The position numbers and the translations under genes were made by a program. Below, piece after piece: positions 16,311-25,191 of a DNA stretch of 64,000 nucleotides (position 1 is the stretch's first letter; every line of letters starts with the position of its first letter). This stretch comes from Opitutaceae bacterium (GTDB lineage: Bacteria > Verrucomicrobiota > Verrucomicrobiia > Opitutales > Opitutaceae): positions 28,445 to 92,444 of the forward strand of contig JACFMR010000018.1 of assembly GCA_019455245.1 (NCBI GenBank). The letters are read 5' to 3'. The notes under the pieces were generated by a model that did no database searches, was not told the DNA's origin, and was given only the letters and a program-made list of their open reading frames with translations.

Positions 16311-18541
16311 GGGCGGGATGAGGCCACGCAGGCGGCCAGGGCGACATGGCCCGGCAGCAGGGTAGCGGAGTTGAAGTGTTGGACGACGCGGTCGCGGGCC
16401 CGTTGGGTGCGGACGACTGCGGCCTCGTGGTGGGCCAGCAGATCCTGCAGCCCGTCGCAGATGGCCTGGCTGTCGCCTGGCGGAATGAGGCACCCATGCT
16501 CAGAATCAGGCAGCAGATCGAGAATGCCGTGCACCCCGGTGGTGAGGATGGGCACGCGTGCCACCATCGCTTCCATGATCACCCGGGGCAGGGATTCTTC
16601 GTAACTGCTGCAAACAAAAAGATCCGCGGCGCGGTAGTAGGCGAGGGGATCGGCAGTGGCAGGGATGATGGTGAGATTGGGCCGGTCGAGCTGCCGGAGC
16701 AGCGCATGGAGGTCGCGGTCAAACAGGGTGTCGCGGCCGCCGATCATCAAAAACCGGCACCGGGCGGCGGAGGCGGGATGTTGCCGCCAGAGCAAATCGA
16801 CGCCGCGCGCAAAGATGTGCTGGCCCTTGCGATCGCAAACCGAACCGACATTGACCACGAGACGCGTATCCGGCGCGACCCCGAGTTCCTGCCGGATGAG
16901 CCCGCGATCCAGCTTCGCGAGCTGCGTATCAATCGCGGTCACGTCGATCCAGCCCGGGTTGATGCCGTGGTTGTCGCGGCCCAGCCAAGGCCGATAATAG
17001 TTGCGGGTGGTCTCGGTAAGAAACGACACGCAGGTGGCGAGGCGGAAGGTTGACTGAATCAGGGGCAACGTGCGCGGCGACATGTGGCCGAGGTAGAAGG
17101 TTGCCGGGGTGGTGCTCTCGTGCAGGTAGAACAGCGACGGTTTGCCGGCGCGGTGGGCAAGGTGCACCGCCCACCACATGGACAGGGTGTTGGCCACGAC
17201 CAGATCGGTGGCACTGAGGTCGATGGCCCGGGCAAGGTCGGTCAATGCCCGTTGCAGTCCGCGCCGATCGGCCGACTGCAGCAACGGCTGCGTGGAAACA
17301 ACCTGGTGGGTGGCGCCGAGTTCGTGGTAGCGCGCGGCCAGCGGACCGTCCGCGGCCGAGATAATGTGCAGCCGGGCGCCGGCAGTGCGGTATTCGCGGG
17401 CAAGTTCGACCAGAAAAAGCGGCGCACCCTCGTGCGCCAGATTGTGGGTGAAGAGGACGATGCGCCGCGGCGTGGGCGTGGCATCGGCGACGGGACGGTT
17501 AAACCGGCCCTGCACCGCAGCATTGGCCGCGGGGCTGACGGCCGGCCGGGCGCGGAGCCGATATTCCGCATGGGCCTGGCGCAATCCCCGCCAGAAGTCC
17601 CGGGTGCGGGGCACGGTGAATCCGCGTTCCCGACAACGCCGGTCGAGTTCACGCGCGCGTTGAAGAAAGGTGATCGGACGGTGGGCGATGAGCGGTGCTT
17701 TTTCCGTTTCCTGATCCCACGTGTGCACCCGTTGCACCTGACAGAGATGCCAGGATCCATCATCCAATTCGGCGTAAATGCGGACGCACAGGGGCAACGG
17801 CAATTGGGCGGGCACATCGATCAAACCATCGATCCGGCAGTCCTTGGCGTGCGGAAACTGCGGATACATGGCTTCCACGTAGGCCTTGTGCCCACCGAGT
17901 TCGAGTTCCTGCCAGGTCTGCAGGTCCACGCTGGCGGCGACGCGTCGGATGCGGGCGGTTTCGTGAAACAGCCAGCCCTCGATGCGCAAGCGCCCGAACA
18001 GCACACGCTCGGTCAGGGTGGGTTGATGGAGGTGGCCGTGAAAGGGCAGGTGCGGAAAACGCAACACGGCGGGCAGGGGCAGGGCGGCGGCCTGAGCCGA
18101 CGCGTGATCCGTCTCGTCGGCACGCAGGGCGTTGAGCAGTGCACGCGCAAATTCGTGCGGTTGTATGACCGGGTGCGGCGTGGCGGCGGGGGCGGCCGTG
18201 GCGGGTTCCACGTCCAAGGTCTGCGTATGCAGAACGTGCCATTGGCCGGCGATATCCAAGGCCTCGAAGGTCAGTTCCGCGGTGCCGGGAAGCAGGTCCA
18301 GGTATGCTTCAAAACCGCCGGGGAGAAAGGCGGCGGATTGTTTGAAAAAGGCCGCGAGATCGGCGCGGGGAAAACCGTAGACGGCGGGATGAGCGGTGCC
18401 GTCCACGCGGATTCGCAGATCCACGAAGTGTCGCCCGTGTGTGCCGGCCGCCCACCCGGCCAACCCTGTCCGACCGGCTTTGACCGGGGTGGCGGGGGCA
18501 GGTTGATCAAGATGGAAGAACCCTGACGGCGTTTCGTGCAT
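16307..18541 (-). CDS. GT4 glycosyltransferase with two N-terminal GW modules
   Basis: 744 residues from ATG 18541, first gene of the minus-strand operon 18541-8232. GW module 1 contains 'LAGWAAGTHGRHFVDLRIRV' and 'YGFPRADLAAFF'; module 2 contains 'PFHGHLHQP' and 'IEGWLFHETARIRRVAAS'. The GT4 domain begins at 'IVLFTHNLAHEGAPLFLVEL' near 359, with 'GSVCDRKGQH' near 564 and 'YEESLPRVIMEAM' near 645. It is closest in layout to the protein at 22942-25185. It is divergent from the GT-C gene at 18640 across 98 bp, in which I could not define a promoter. Confidence 0.88.
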   Translation of the reverse strand: MHETPSGFFHLDQPAPATPVKAGRTGLAGWAAGTHGRHFVDLRIRVDGTAHPAVYGFPRADLAAFFKQSAAFLPGGFEAYLDLLPGTAELTFEALDIAGQWHVLHTQTLDVEPATAAPAATPHPVIQPHEFARALLNALRADETDHASAQAAALPLPAVLRFPHLPFHGHLHQPTLTERVLFGRLRIEGWLFHETARIRRVAASVDLQTWQELELGGHKAYVEAMYPQFPHAKDCRIDGLIDVPAQLPLPLCVRIYAELDDGSWHLCQVQRVHTWDQETEKAPLIAHRPITFLQRARELDRRCRERGFTVPRTRDFWRGLRQAHAEYRLRARPAVSPAANAAVQGRFNRPVADATPTPRRIVLFTHNLAHEGAPLFLVELAREYRTAGARLHIISAADGPLAARYHELGATHQVVSTQPLLQSADRRGLQRALTDLARAIDLSATDLVVANTLSMWWAVHLAHRAGKPSLFYLHESTTPATFYLGHMSPRTLPLIQSTFRLATCVSFLTETTRNYYRPWLGRDNHGINPGWIDVTAIDTQLAKLDRGLIRQELGVAPDTRLVVNVGSVCDRKGQHIFARGVDLLWRQHPASAARCRFLMIGGRDTLFDRDLHALLRQLDRPNLTIIPATADPLAYYRAADLFVCSSYEESLPRVIMEAMVARVPILTTGVHGILDLLPDSEHGCLIPPGDSQAICDGLQDLLAHHEAAVVRTQRARDRVVQHFNSATLLPGHVALAACVASSRP

Positions 18542-18639
18542 GTGCGGGGCGTGAAGCGGACACGATGGGTCGTGGCGCAGTCAATGTTAAGCTTGAAGCA
18601 TGACGGGGTTATGGTGGGTTTTGCCGGCATCGTTGTCCC

Positions 18640-20730
18640 ATGGTGATGAATCAACCGCCCAAACCCACGCACTCCCGCCGCCACTGGGGGGTGGTGTTGT
18701 TGTTTGTGCTGGCGATGGGGTACAACGTGTGGGGGGTGACGTATCATTTTGGGATGGGATTTTTGGCCGGGCACGAGTTTCGGCAGTCGCAGACGGCATT
18801 GATCAGCCGCTACATTGACCGGGAGAACAATTTTGGGCTGCTGTATGAGACGCCGATCTTGGGCAAGCCGTGGGTATCGATTTTGATGGAGGTGCCGATT
18901 TACGAGTGGAGCGTGGTGGGTTTGAGCCGGTTGACGGGCTGGGAGCACGTGATCTCGGCGCGGTTGATTTCGGTCGGGTGTTTTTACGCGATGCTGGGGG
19001 CGGTGTGGCTGTTGTTGGGGCGGCTGGGGGTGGCGCGGGTCCGGCGGCTGTTGTTTTTGGCGCTGATATTGGCGGCGCCGGTGTACATTTTTTATTCGCG
19101 GGCGTTCCTGATCGACGCGATGGCGCTGATGGCGGGGGTGTGGTGGTTGTATGCGTTTGTGCGGGTGATGCAGGAGCGGGACTGGCGTTGGCTGGCGGTG
19201 GCGGTGGTGGCGGGGAGCGTGTCAGCGTTGGTCAAGGGGGCGGTGTATGCGGTGTGGCTGGTGCCGGGTGCGGCGTACGGGGCGTGGGTGCTGTGGCGGG
19301 AGTGGCGGGCGCAGCTGGGCTGGAAACGATTGTTGCAAACCGTGGGCTGGGGGTTGGGCACGGTGGTGGTGGCGGTGGGGTTGTTGCGGGCGTGGGTGGC
19401 CTACACCGATCCGATCAAGGCGGCGCACGCGTCGGCGTGGATATTCACGTCGGCGAACCTGTCGCTGGGCAACTGGGGGATGTTTTCGGCGGAAGCATTG
19501 TTGTCGGGGAAGGTCTGGGGCTTCCTGACGCGGTGTTGGGAACAGGCGATCATGTCGCGGTGGCTGCTGGGGGCGGTGCTGGTGTTGGGGCTGTGTTTGC
19601 CGCGGGCGCGCAAGCCGGTGCTGGGGATCGGGGGGATGTTTTTTGTGGCGCAGTTCATGATGCCGTATGCGTTCGCCTACCAGGACTACTATTTTTACAT
19701 GATCGCGGTGTTTGCGCTGGTGGCGGCGGGTTACGTGGTGACGGCGCTGTGGGAGACGAAGGTGTGGTGGAGCGGCTGGGTGCTGGTGGCGGTGCTGCTG
19801 ACCGCCCAGGTCCGCGCCTACTTCGCCGATTATTACCAGCAGCAAAGTGCGGTGATGGACGGAGGTTCGCCGGTAACGACGGTACTGCGGGAGCTGACGC
19901 CGAAGAACTCGGTGATCGTGGTGGCGGGGGCGGACTGGGCGGCGATGACACCGCTGTATGCCGAGCGCCGGGCGCTGATGGTGCGCAACGGTCTGGAGTT
20001 TGACCGGGATTACCTAGAACGCGCCTTCTACGAACTTGGCGAGGAGGAGATTTCGGCGCTGGTGCTGGTGGGAGAGTTGCGCAACAACCGGAATTTCATC
20101 CGCATGGTGCAGGAGCGGTTTGAGCTGACAGATGAACCACTGTTCGCGTGGCGGAATGAGGAGGTCTACGTGAGCCGTCTGCATGCGGTGCGCATGCAGG
20201 CGATCATGACGAAGGAAGCGCGGTGGACTGCGCTTGATCTGCAGATCAATGCCGTCGAGGGCCACGAAGCCGTTTTGCCGGCAGCCGCGCCTCAGCCTTT
20301 CACGAGCGGCGGTCGCGATGCGCTGGTTCCCGAACCCCATCAGGGACGGTTTGAGCACGGCAGCGGTTGGATTGAACATGAGGGCCGGGAGGTCATGCTC
20401 ATGAATCCGCATGCGGATCTTTGGGTGCGCCCGGCCCCGAATGCGCGTCGGATTGAGTGGCGCGTGGGCATCATGCCCGGGGCCTATGCGTCGGCTGACA
20501 CCCGCACCGACGGCGTGCGGTTTCTCGTGTTGGGTGAAACCGAGGATGGTCCGACGCGAGCCATCGTGCAGCGGGTGCTCGACCCTTGGCGCCAACCGGG
20601 AGACCGCAGCGAGCAGTTGCTGGCAGCGGAATACAATCCGCGCCCGGGTGAGACGCTGCGGTTTTCTGTCCGGCCGTGGGGCAACGGGGCCTTCGACTGG
20701 GCTTATACGGTGTCAATCATGGTGAAATGA
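18640..20730 (+). CDS. GT-C membrane glycosyltransferase, first of a near-identical tandem pair
   Basis: 696 residues from ATG 18640 (ATG 18646 also possible). The loop after the first helix reads 'GHEFRQSQTALISRYI', then 'LGKPWVSILMEVPIYEW' and 'YIFYSRAFLIDAMALMAG', the pattern of a GT39-like family also found at 33984 and 36089. About ten helices extend to about residue 395. A soluble region follows, ending in a beta domain with 'RTDGVRFLVLGE', 'RVLDPWRQPGDRSEQ' and the terminal 'FDWAYTVSI'. Bases 18676-19847 are almost identical to 20809-21980 in the next gene. Codons in this part end in G unusually often. It likely transfers a sugar from a lipid carrier in the periplasm. Confidence 0.85.
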   Translation: MVMNQPPKPTHSRRHWGVVLLFVLAMGYNVWGVTYHFGMGFLAGHEFRQSQTALISRYIDRENNFGLLYETPILGKPWVSILMEVPIYEWSVVGLSRLTGWEHVISARLISVGCFYAMLGAVWLLLGRLGVARVRRLLFLALILAAPVYIFYSRAFLIDAMALMAGVWWLYAFVRVMQERDWRWLAVAVVAGSVSALVKGAVYAVWLVPGAAYGAWVLWREWRAQLGWKRLLQTVGWGLGTVVVAVGLLRAWVAYTDPIKAAHASAWIFTSANLSLGNWGMFSAEALLSGKVWGFLTRCWEQAIMSRWLLGAVLVLGLCLPRARKPVLGIGGMFFVAQFMMPYAFAYQDYYFYMIAVFALVAAGYVVTALWETKVWWSGWVLVAVLLTAQVRAYFADYYQQQSAVMDGGSPVTTVLRELTPKNSVIVVAGADWAAMTPLYAERRALMVRNGLEFDRDYLERAFYELGEEEISALVLVGELRNNRNFIRMVQERFELTDEPLFAWRNEEVYVSRLHAVRMQAIMTKEARWTALDLQINAVEGHEAVLPAAAPQPFTSGGRDALVPEPHQGRFEHGSGWIEHEGREVMLMNPHADLWVRPAPNARRIEWRVGIMPGAYASADTRTDGVRFLVLGETEDGPTRAIVQRVLDPWRQPGDRSEQLLAAEYNPRPGETLRFSVRPWGNGAFDWAYTVSIMVK
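18676..19847 (+). repeat. 1,172-bp direct repeat, copy 1 (GT-C membrane half)
   Basis: Base-by-base reading against 20809-21980 (constant offset 2,133) shows three differences, all within the first ~120 bases; only one changes an amino acid (Met to Leu). Identity stops abruptly after the 'YYQQQS' codons. A second, less perfect match at the same offset follows at 19891 to about 20020. Confidence 0.95.
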
Positions 20731-20784
20731 ACGGTCTGTCTTTGGAGTTGCCGCATCCGTTACATCCATTTTTTTGCACGAAAT

Positions 20785-22869
20785 ATGAATGCAGCCGTAA
20801 ATGATATTCGCCGCCACTGGGGGGTGGTGTTGTTGTTTGTGCTGGCGTTGGGGTACAACGTGTGGGGGGTGACGTATCATTTTGGGATGGGATTTTTGGC
20901 TGGGCACGAGTTTCGGCAGTCGCAGACGGCGTTGATCAGCCGCTACATTGACCGGGAGAACAATTTTGGGCTGCTGTATGAGACGCCGATCTTGGGCAAG
21001 CCGTGGGTATCGATTTTGATGGAGGTGCCGATTTACGAGTGGAGCGTGGTGGGTTTGAGCCGGTTGACGGGCTGGGAGCACGTGATCTCGGCGCGGTTGA
21101 TTTCGGTCGGGTGTTTTTACGCGATGCTGGGGGCGGTGTGGCTGTTGTTGGGGCGGCTGGGGGTGGCGCGGGTCCGGCGGCTGTTGTTTTTGGCGCTGAT
21201 ATTGGCGGCGCCGGTGTACATTTTTTATTCGCGGGCGTTCCTGATCGACGCGATGGCGCTGATGGCGGGGGTGTGGTGGTTGTATGCGTTTGTGCGGGTG
21301 ATGCAGGAGCGGGACTGGCGTTGGCTGGCGGTGGCGGTGGTGGCGGGGAGCGTGTCAGCGTTGGTCAAGGGGGCGGTGTATGCGGTGTGGCTGGTGCCGG
21401 GTGCGGCGTACGGGGCGTGGGTGCTGTGGCGGGAGTGGCGGGCGCAGCTGGGCTGGAAACGATTGTTGCAAACCGTGGGCTGGGGGTTGGGCACGGTGGT
21501 GGTGGCGGTGGGGTTGTTGCGGGCGTGGGTGGCCTACACCGATCCGATCAAGGCGGCGCACGCGTCGGCGTGGATATTCACGTCGGCGAACCTGTCGCTG
21601 GGCAACTGGGGGATGTTTTCGGCGGAAGCATTGTTGTCGGGGAAGGTCTGGGGCTTCCTGACGCGGTGTTGGGAACAGGCGATCATGTCGCGGTGGCTGC
21701 TGGGGGCGGTGCTGGTGTTGGGGCTGTGTTTGCCGCGGGCGCGCAAGCCGGTGCTGGGGATCGGGGGGATGTTTTTTGTGGCGCAGTTCATGATGCCGTA
21801 TGCGTTCGCCTACCAGGACTACTATTTTTACATGATCGCGGTGTTTGCGCTGGTGGCGGCGGGTTACGTGGTGACGGCGCTGTGGGAGACGAAGGTGTGG
21901 TGGAGCGGCTGGGTGCTGGTGGCGGTGCTGCTGACCGCCCAGGTCCGCGCCTACTTCGCCGATTATTACCAGCAGCAAAGCATCTATCATGAGGGGGGAT
22001 ATCCTTTCACGGCGGTGATCCGCGAGCTGACGCCGAAGAACTCTGTGATCGTGGTGGCGGGGGCGGACTGGGCGGCGATGACTCCGCTGTATGCCGAGCG
22101 CCGGGCGCTGATGGTGCGCAACGGATTGGAATATGACCGCGAGTACCTCAAGCGGGCCTTTGCCGATCTCAAGGGCGAAGTGGTCTCGGCCATTGTGCTG
22201 TGGAATCAAACGCGGGAGAACCGGGAGTTGATCGAGGCAGCCGCCCGTCATTACGGCATCGATGGCCGGCAGCCCACCTTTTCGTGGGAGGACAAGGCGG
22301 ATATTTACATCAACCCGCTCTATGCCCGTGCGGTGCAATACAGGCTGCTGCAGGACAAACGCTACGCGGGCATCATCCTGCCCGACAGCGCCAGAGAGAT
22401 CACCAAGGATACCAAGTTGCTCAAGATCACGCCGGAAGAGGCGGAAGTGATGTTCTCCCAGATGACCCCGCTGCCGTATCAGGTTTCCTTTGACCTGGGG
22501 CTGGACTGGATGGATGTGGGCGACCGGAAGGTGCTGTCGGCCCACCCGGACACCGATCTCTGGCTTTATCCCCCGGCCGGGGCCACGCAGGTGGAGTGGA
22601 CTTTCGGGATTTTTGACAGCGCCTACACCAAGGAAGGAGACAAATCGGATGGGGTCATTTTCATCGTGGTTGGAGAGACGCCGGACGGGGTGGCGCGCAT
22701 CATCCATGAGCGCTTGCTGGACCCGTTGAACAACGAGGCGGACCGTGGCGACCAACATGTGGTGATTCCGTACACGGCATTGCCCGGCGAAACCCTGCGG
22801 TTTTCCACCCGTGGCAACAAGACTCCAGCCTACGATTGGGCCTACATTTACGAGATCAAGGTGCAGTGA
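20785..22869 (+). CDS. GT-C membrane glycosyltransferase, second of the tandem pair with a divergent tail
   Basis: 694 residues from ATG 20785, 54 bp after the previous gene. Residues ~9-399 are practically the same as those of its neighbour, including 'GHEFRQSQTALISRYI'. After 'YYQQQS' the sequence diverges, apart from a conserved 'LTPKNSVIVVAGADWAAMTP' segment. The tail has its own version of the beta domain: 'KSDGVIFIVVGE', 'RLLDPLNNEADRGDQH' and 'YDWAYIYEIKV' at the very end. The pair looks like a duplication whose membrane half is kept uniform, perhaps by gene conversion, while the tail varies. It converges with the gene ending at 22942. Confidence 0.85.
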   Translation: MNAAVNDIRRHWGVVLLFVLALGYNVWGVTYHFGMGFLAGHEFRQSQTALISRYIDRENNFGLLYETPILGKPWVSILMEVPIYEWSVVGLSRLTGWEHVISARLISVGCFYAMLGAVWLLLGRLGVARVRRLLFLALILAAPVYIFYSRAFLIDAMALMAGVWWLYAFVRVMQERDWRWLAVAVVAGSVSALVKGAVYAVWLVPGAAYGAWVLWREWRAQLGWKRLLQTVGWGLGTVVVAVGLLRAWVAYTDPIKAAHASAWIFTSANLSLGNWGMFSAEALLSGKVWGFLTRCWEQAIMSRWLLGAVLVLGLCLPRARKPVLGIGGMFFVAQFMMPYAFAYQDYYFYMIAVFALVAAGYVVTALWETKVWWSGWVLVAVLLTAQVRAYFADYYQQQSIYHEGGYPFTAVIRELTPKNSVIVVAGADWAAMTPLYAERRALMVRNGLEYDREYLKRAFADLKGEVVSAIVLWNQTRENRELIEAAARHYGIDGRQPTFSWEDKADIYINPLYARAVQYRLLQDKRYAGIILPDSAREITKDTKLLKITPEEAEVMFSQMTPLPYQVSFDLGLDWMDVGDRKVLSAHPDTDLWLYPPAGATQVEWTFGIFDSAYTKEGDKSDGVIFIVVGETPDGVARIIHERLLDPLNNEADRGDQHVVIPYTALPGETLRFSTRGNKTPAYDWAYIYEIKVQ
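20809..21980 (+). repeat. 1,172-bp direct repeat, copy 2 (GT-C membrane half)
   Basis: Partner of 18676-19847 at offset 2,133, with 1,169 of 1,172 bases equal by eye. Both copies keep the reading frame. No transposase, terminal inverted repeats or target duplication are visible, so this is gene duplication and not a mobile element. Confidence 0.95.
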
Positions 22870-22941
22870 GGCCTTGAATCTTACTCCCGGGCATTTCGGC
22901 TGATGCGGCAGTAGTGCACAGCGGGATCCGAAGCAGCGTGC

Positions 22942-25185
22942 TCAGGGCACAGTGGCCGCCGCTATTGCACTCAACAAGGCGAGATGACGGGGCATTAACG
23001 CCCGGTCGGAAAATTCGTTTTCCACCCGCGCGCGCGCGCGCCGAGCCAGGGTGTTCGCCGCCGCCGGTGCGCACAACATCCGCGCGAGCGCATCCGCCCA
23101 ACGGACAGTATCGCCCGCAGGGACCAAGAGGGCTTCCAGGTCGGGTCGGACCAGTTCTGGAATGCCGTGCACTGCGGAGGCGATGATGGGACTGCGACAG
23201 GCCATGGCCTCGAAGATCACGCGGGGGGACGATTCTTCGTAGCTCGAACAGGCGAAGAGATCGGCGGCGAGGTAGTAACGCAGGTAGTCGGTGGTCTCGG
23301 GGTGAACGATGAGGTTGTCGCGGCCCAGTTCTGCGAGAACATCCCGCAGCATCACATCGAATGCGGTGTCCCTGCCACCGAGCAGGATGAACTTCGTGCG
23401 TGCAGCCAGATCCGGATGACGACGCCACAGCAGATCGACGGCGCGGGCAAAGGTGTGCTGGCCCTTGCGGTCGGACACCGTGCCGATGTTGCAGACGAGC
23501 TGTTCCCCATCGGCGAGACCGAAATCCCGGCGCAGCGCGTCACGATTCTGGGTGGCGATCCAACGGTCGAGCTTCGCCAGATTGGCCCAGCCGGGCGTGA
23601 TCACGTAATGGTCCGGCCGTCCGTAACCCAGATGCACATCGCGGGTGGCGGCGGTGGTGAACGACACGACATCGGCGACGGCAAAGGCGGATTCGGCCAA
23701 CGCCAGCGCCGACGGGGTGAGGCGCCGGTCATAGAACAAACGCGGGGTTGTGCTCTCGTGCACATACATCAAAACCGGCTTGCCTGCGGCTTTGGCGGCA
23801 TGCACGGCCCAAAAGGTCGTGAAGCTGTTGGCCACCACCAGATCGCAGTCGCGCCAGTCGGTTTGACCGGTCAGATTGACGATGGCTGCGCGGGCGTCGT
23901 CAGGATCGGTTGATTGATGGATCGGCGCGCAATCCACGATCCGGATGGCCGCGCTGATAGCCTCGAATTCGGCCCGCAGCGGTCCGTCTTCGGCGCTGAC
24001 CACCGTAATGGCGGCGCCGGTCTCGGCGCAGGCCTGGGCCAGTTCGAGCAGGAAGCGCGGCGCGCCTTGAAGGCTGAGTCCGTGGGTCGCCAGCAAGAGC
24101 CGGCGAGGCAAGGCTTCGCGCCGGATTGATGCAACGGCCGGCCTGATGGCGACCGGTGCGGTCGGAGTGCCGGAAGCTTCATGCTCGGCCCGCAATTCGG
24201 AGAGAAAATTGTCAGTTTCGGTGTCGTGTGGAACCTCGAAACCCCGCGCCGTCAGCGCCCCGTTCCACGTTGCAAGCACGGTGTCGAAGGACAAATCGGC
24301 CCGGGCGCGGCAGGAGAGTTTTTCAACGTCGTTGGTATGCAGACGCGTCCGCACCACCGGTCCCAGCCGCAACGATCCGTCCTCGAGTTCCGCATAGATC
24401 CGCAGGCTGACGGGGTTGGGCAGTTGCGCCGGCACGTCCACGAGACCGACAAAACCGCAGTCGCGGGCGTTGGGATATTGGGGGTAATGGGCGGACGGTC
24501 CGGGGGAAGGGCGTCCGATTTCAAGCGGTTGCCAAACCTGCAGGTCCACCGAGGCAAGGATGCGACGGATTTTTTGTTCCGGATGAAACAAGTGGCCGAA
24601 AGCCGGGATGCGACCAAACCGACAGCAACAGATCGAGGCAGGTTCATCCACGAAGCCGATGAGCGGTGGCGGGGCGTGACGCAGCACGCGGGGCGCAGGC
24701 AGTTCGCCGGCGAGTTCGTTTGCGAGCTCGGGAAGCGATTGGTGCGGGTGGCGGCCAAGTTCCCGCAGGAGCAGGCGCAAGCCGTGACCGTGATCGATCC
24801 AGCGCAAGCGCTGATCGGTTGCCGCCGGTTGATCCGTGGAGTGTGCGGGGGCGACGCTGAGGGCGATTTGCTGAAACGCGCGCCACCGGCCGTCAATTTC
24901 CAGCACCTCCAGCACAACGGTCGCCGGGCCGGGGCGCAGATCGCAGTCGATGTAAAATTCCGCCAGCGCGACGGGTCTGCCGGTTCCGAAGTGTACGGCG
25001 AGATCCGGCCGGGGCAAACCATGCACACCCGGGAAAACCTGACCGCCGATCCTGGCCCGCACATCAACGAAAAGCCCGCCGGTCTTGGGCCACACCCAAC
25101 CCCGCAATGTGTGCCGGCCCGGCGCCACCGTTGTGCCATCGGCGGGTGATTCGAGGTGGCTGTAACTGAAGGCGGTTTCGGCCAT
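22942..25185 (-). CDS. GT4 glycosyltransferase with two N-terminal GW modules
   Basis: 747 residues from ATG 25185, 6 bp after the stop of the upstream gene. GW module 1 has 'LRGWVWPKTGGLFVDVRARI' and 'HGLPRPDLAVHF'; module 2 has 'PLIGFVDEP' and 'AFGHLFHPEQKIRRILAS', where the usual W is H. The GT4 domain from about 358 has 'ATHGLSLQGAPRFLLEL', 'GTVSDRKGQH' near 566 and 'YEESSPRVIFEAM' near 648. Near the 3' end a (CG)7 tract at 23027-23040 encodes Arg/Ala repeats. It is last of a three-gene operon and probably a cytoplasmic hexosyltransferase acting with its two upstream neighbours. Confidence 0.87.
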   Translation of the reverse strand: MAETAFSYSHLESPADGTTVAPGRHTLRGWVWPKTGGLFVDVRARIGGQVFPGVHGLPRPDLAVHFGTGRPVALAEFYIDCDLRPGPATVVLEVLEIDGRWRAFQQIALSVAPAHSTDQPAATDQRLRWIDHGHGLRLLLRELGRHPHQSLPELANELAGELPAPRVLRHAPPPLIGFVDEPASICCCRFGRIPAFGHLFHPEQKIRRILASVDLQVWQPLEIGRPSPGPSAHYPQYPNARDCGFVGLVDVPAQLPNPVSLRIYAELEDGSLRLGPVVRTRLHTNDVEKLSCRARADLSFDTVLATWNGALTARGFEVPHDTETDNFLSELRAEHEASGTPTAPVAIRPAVASIRREALPRRLLLATHGLSLQGAPRFLLELAQACAETGAAITVVSAEDGPLRAEFEAISAAIRIVDCAPIHQSTDPDDARAAIVNLTGQTDWRDCDLVVANSFTTFWAVHAAKAAGKPVLMYVHESTTPRLFYDRRLTPSALALAESAFAVADVVSFTTAATRDVHLGYGRPDHYVITPGWANLAKLDRWIATQNRDALRRDFGLADGEQLVCNIGTVSDRKGQHTFARAVDLLWRRHPDLAARTKFILLGGRDTAFDVMLRDVLAELGRDNLIVHPETTDYLRYYLAADLFACSSYEESSPRVIFEAMACRSPIIASAVHGIPELVRPDLEALLVPAGDTVRWADALARMLCAPAAANTLARRARARVENEFSDRALMPRHLALLSAIAAATVP

Positions 25186-25191
25186 GTCGGG

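Noticed and set aside
17084..18526. 480-residue plus-strand frame opposite the GT4 gene at 16307
   Set aside because: No recognisable domain or leader; Gly/Arg-rich composition typical of an antisense shadow.
18870..20003. 377-residue Gly/Ala/Val-rich frame, repeated at 21003-21992
   Set aside because: An out-of-frame reading of the G-ending codons in the twin GT-C segment. The near-identity of the two copies only reflects the DNA duplication.
18676..21980. Long direct repeats as an insertion sequence or composite element
   Set aside because: The repeated DNA encodes a membrane transferase in frame; no transposase, terminal inverted repeat or target duplication.
21355..22758. 467-residue minus-strand frame across the second twin gene
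   Set aside because: His/Arg/Gln-rich antisense shadow without motifs; the first copy has only a 207-residue equivalent.
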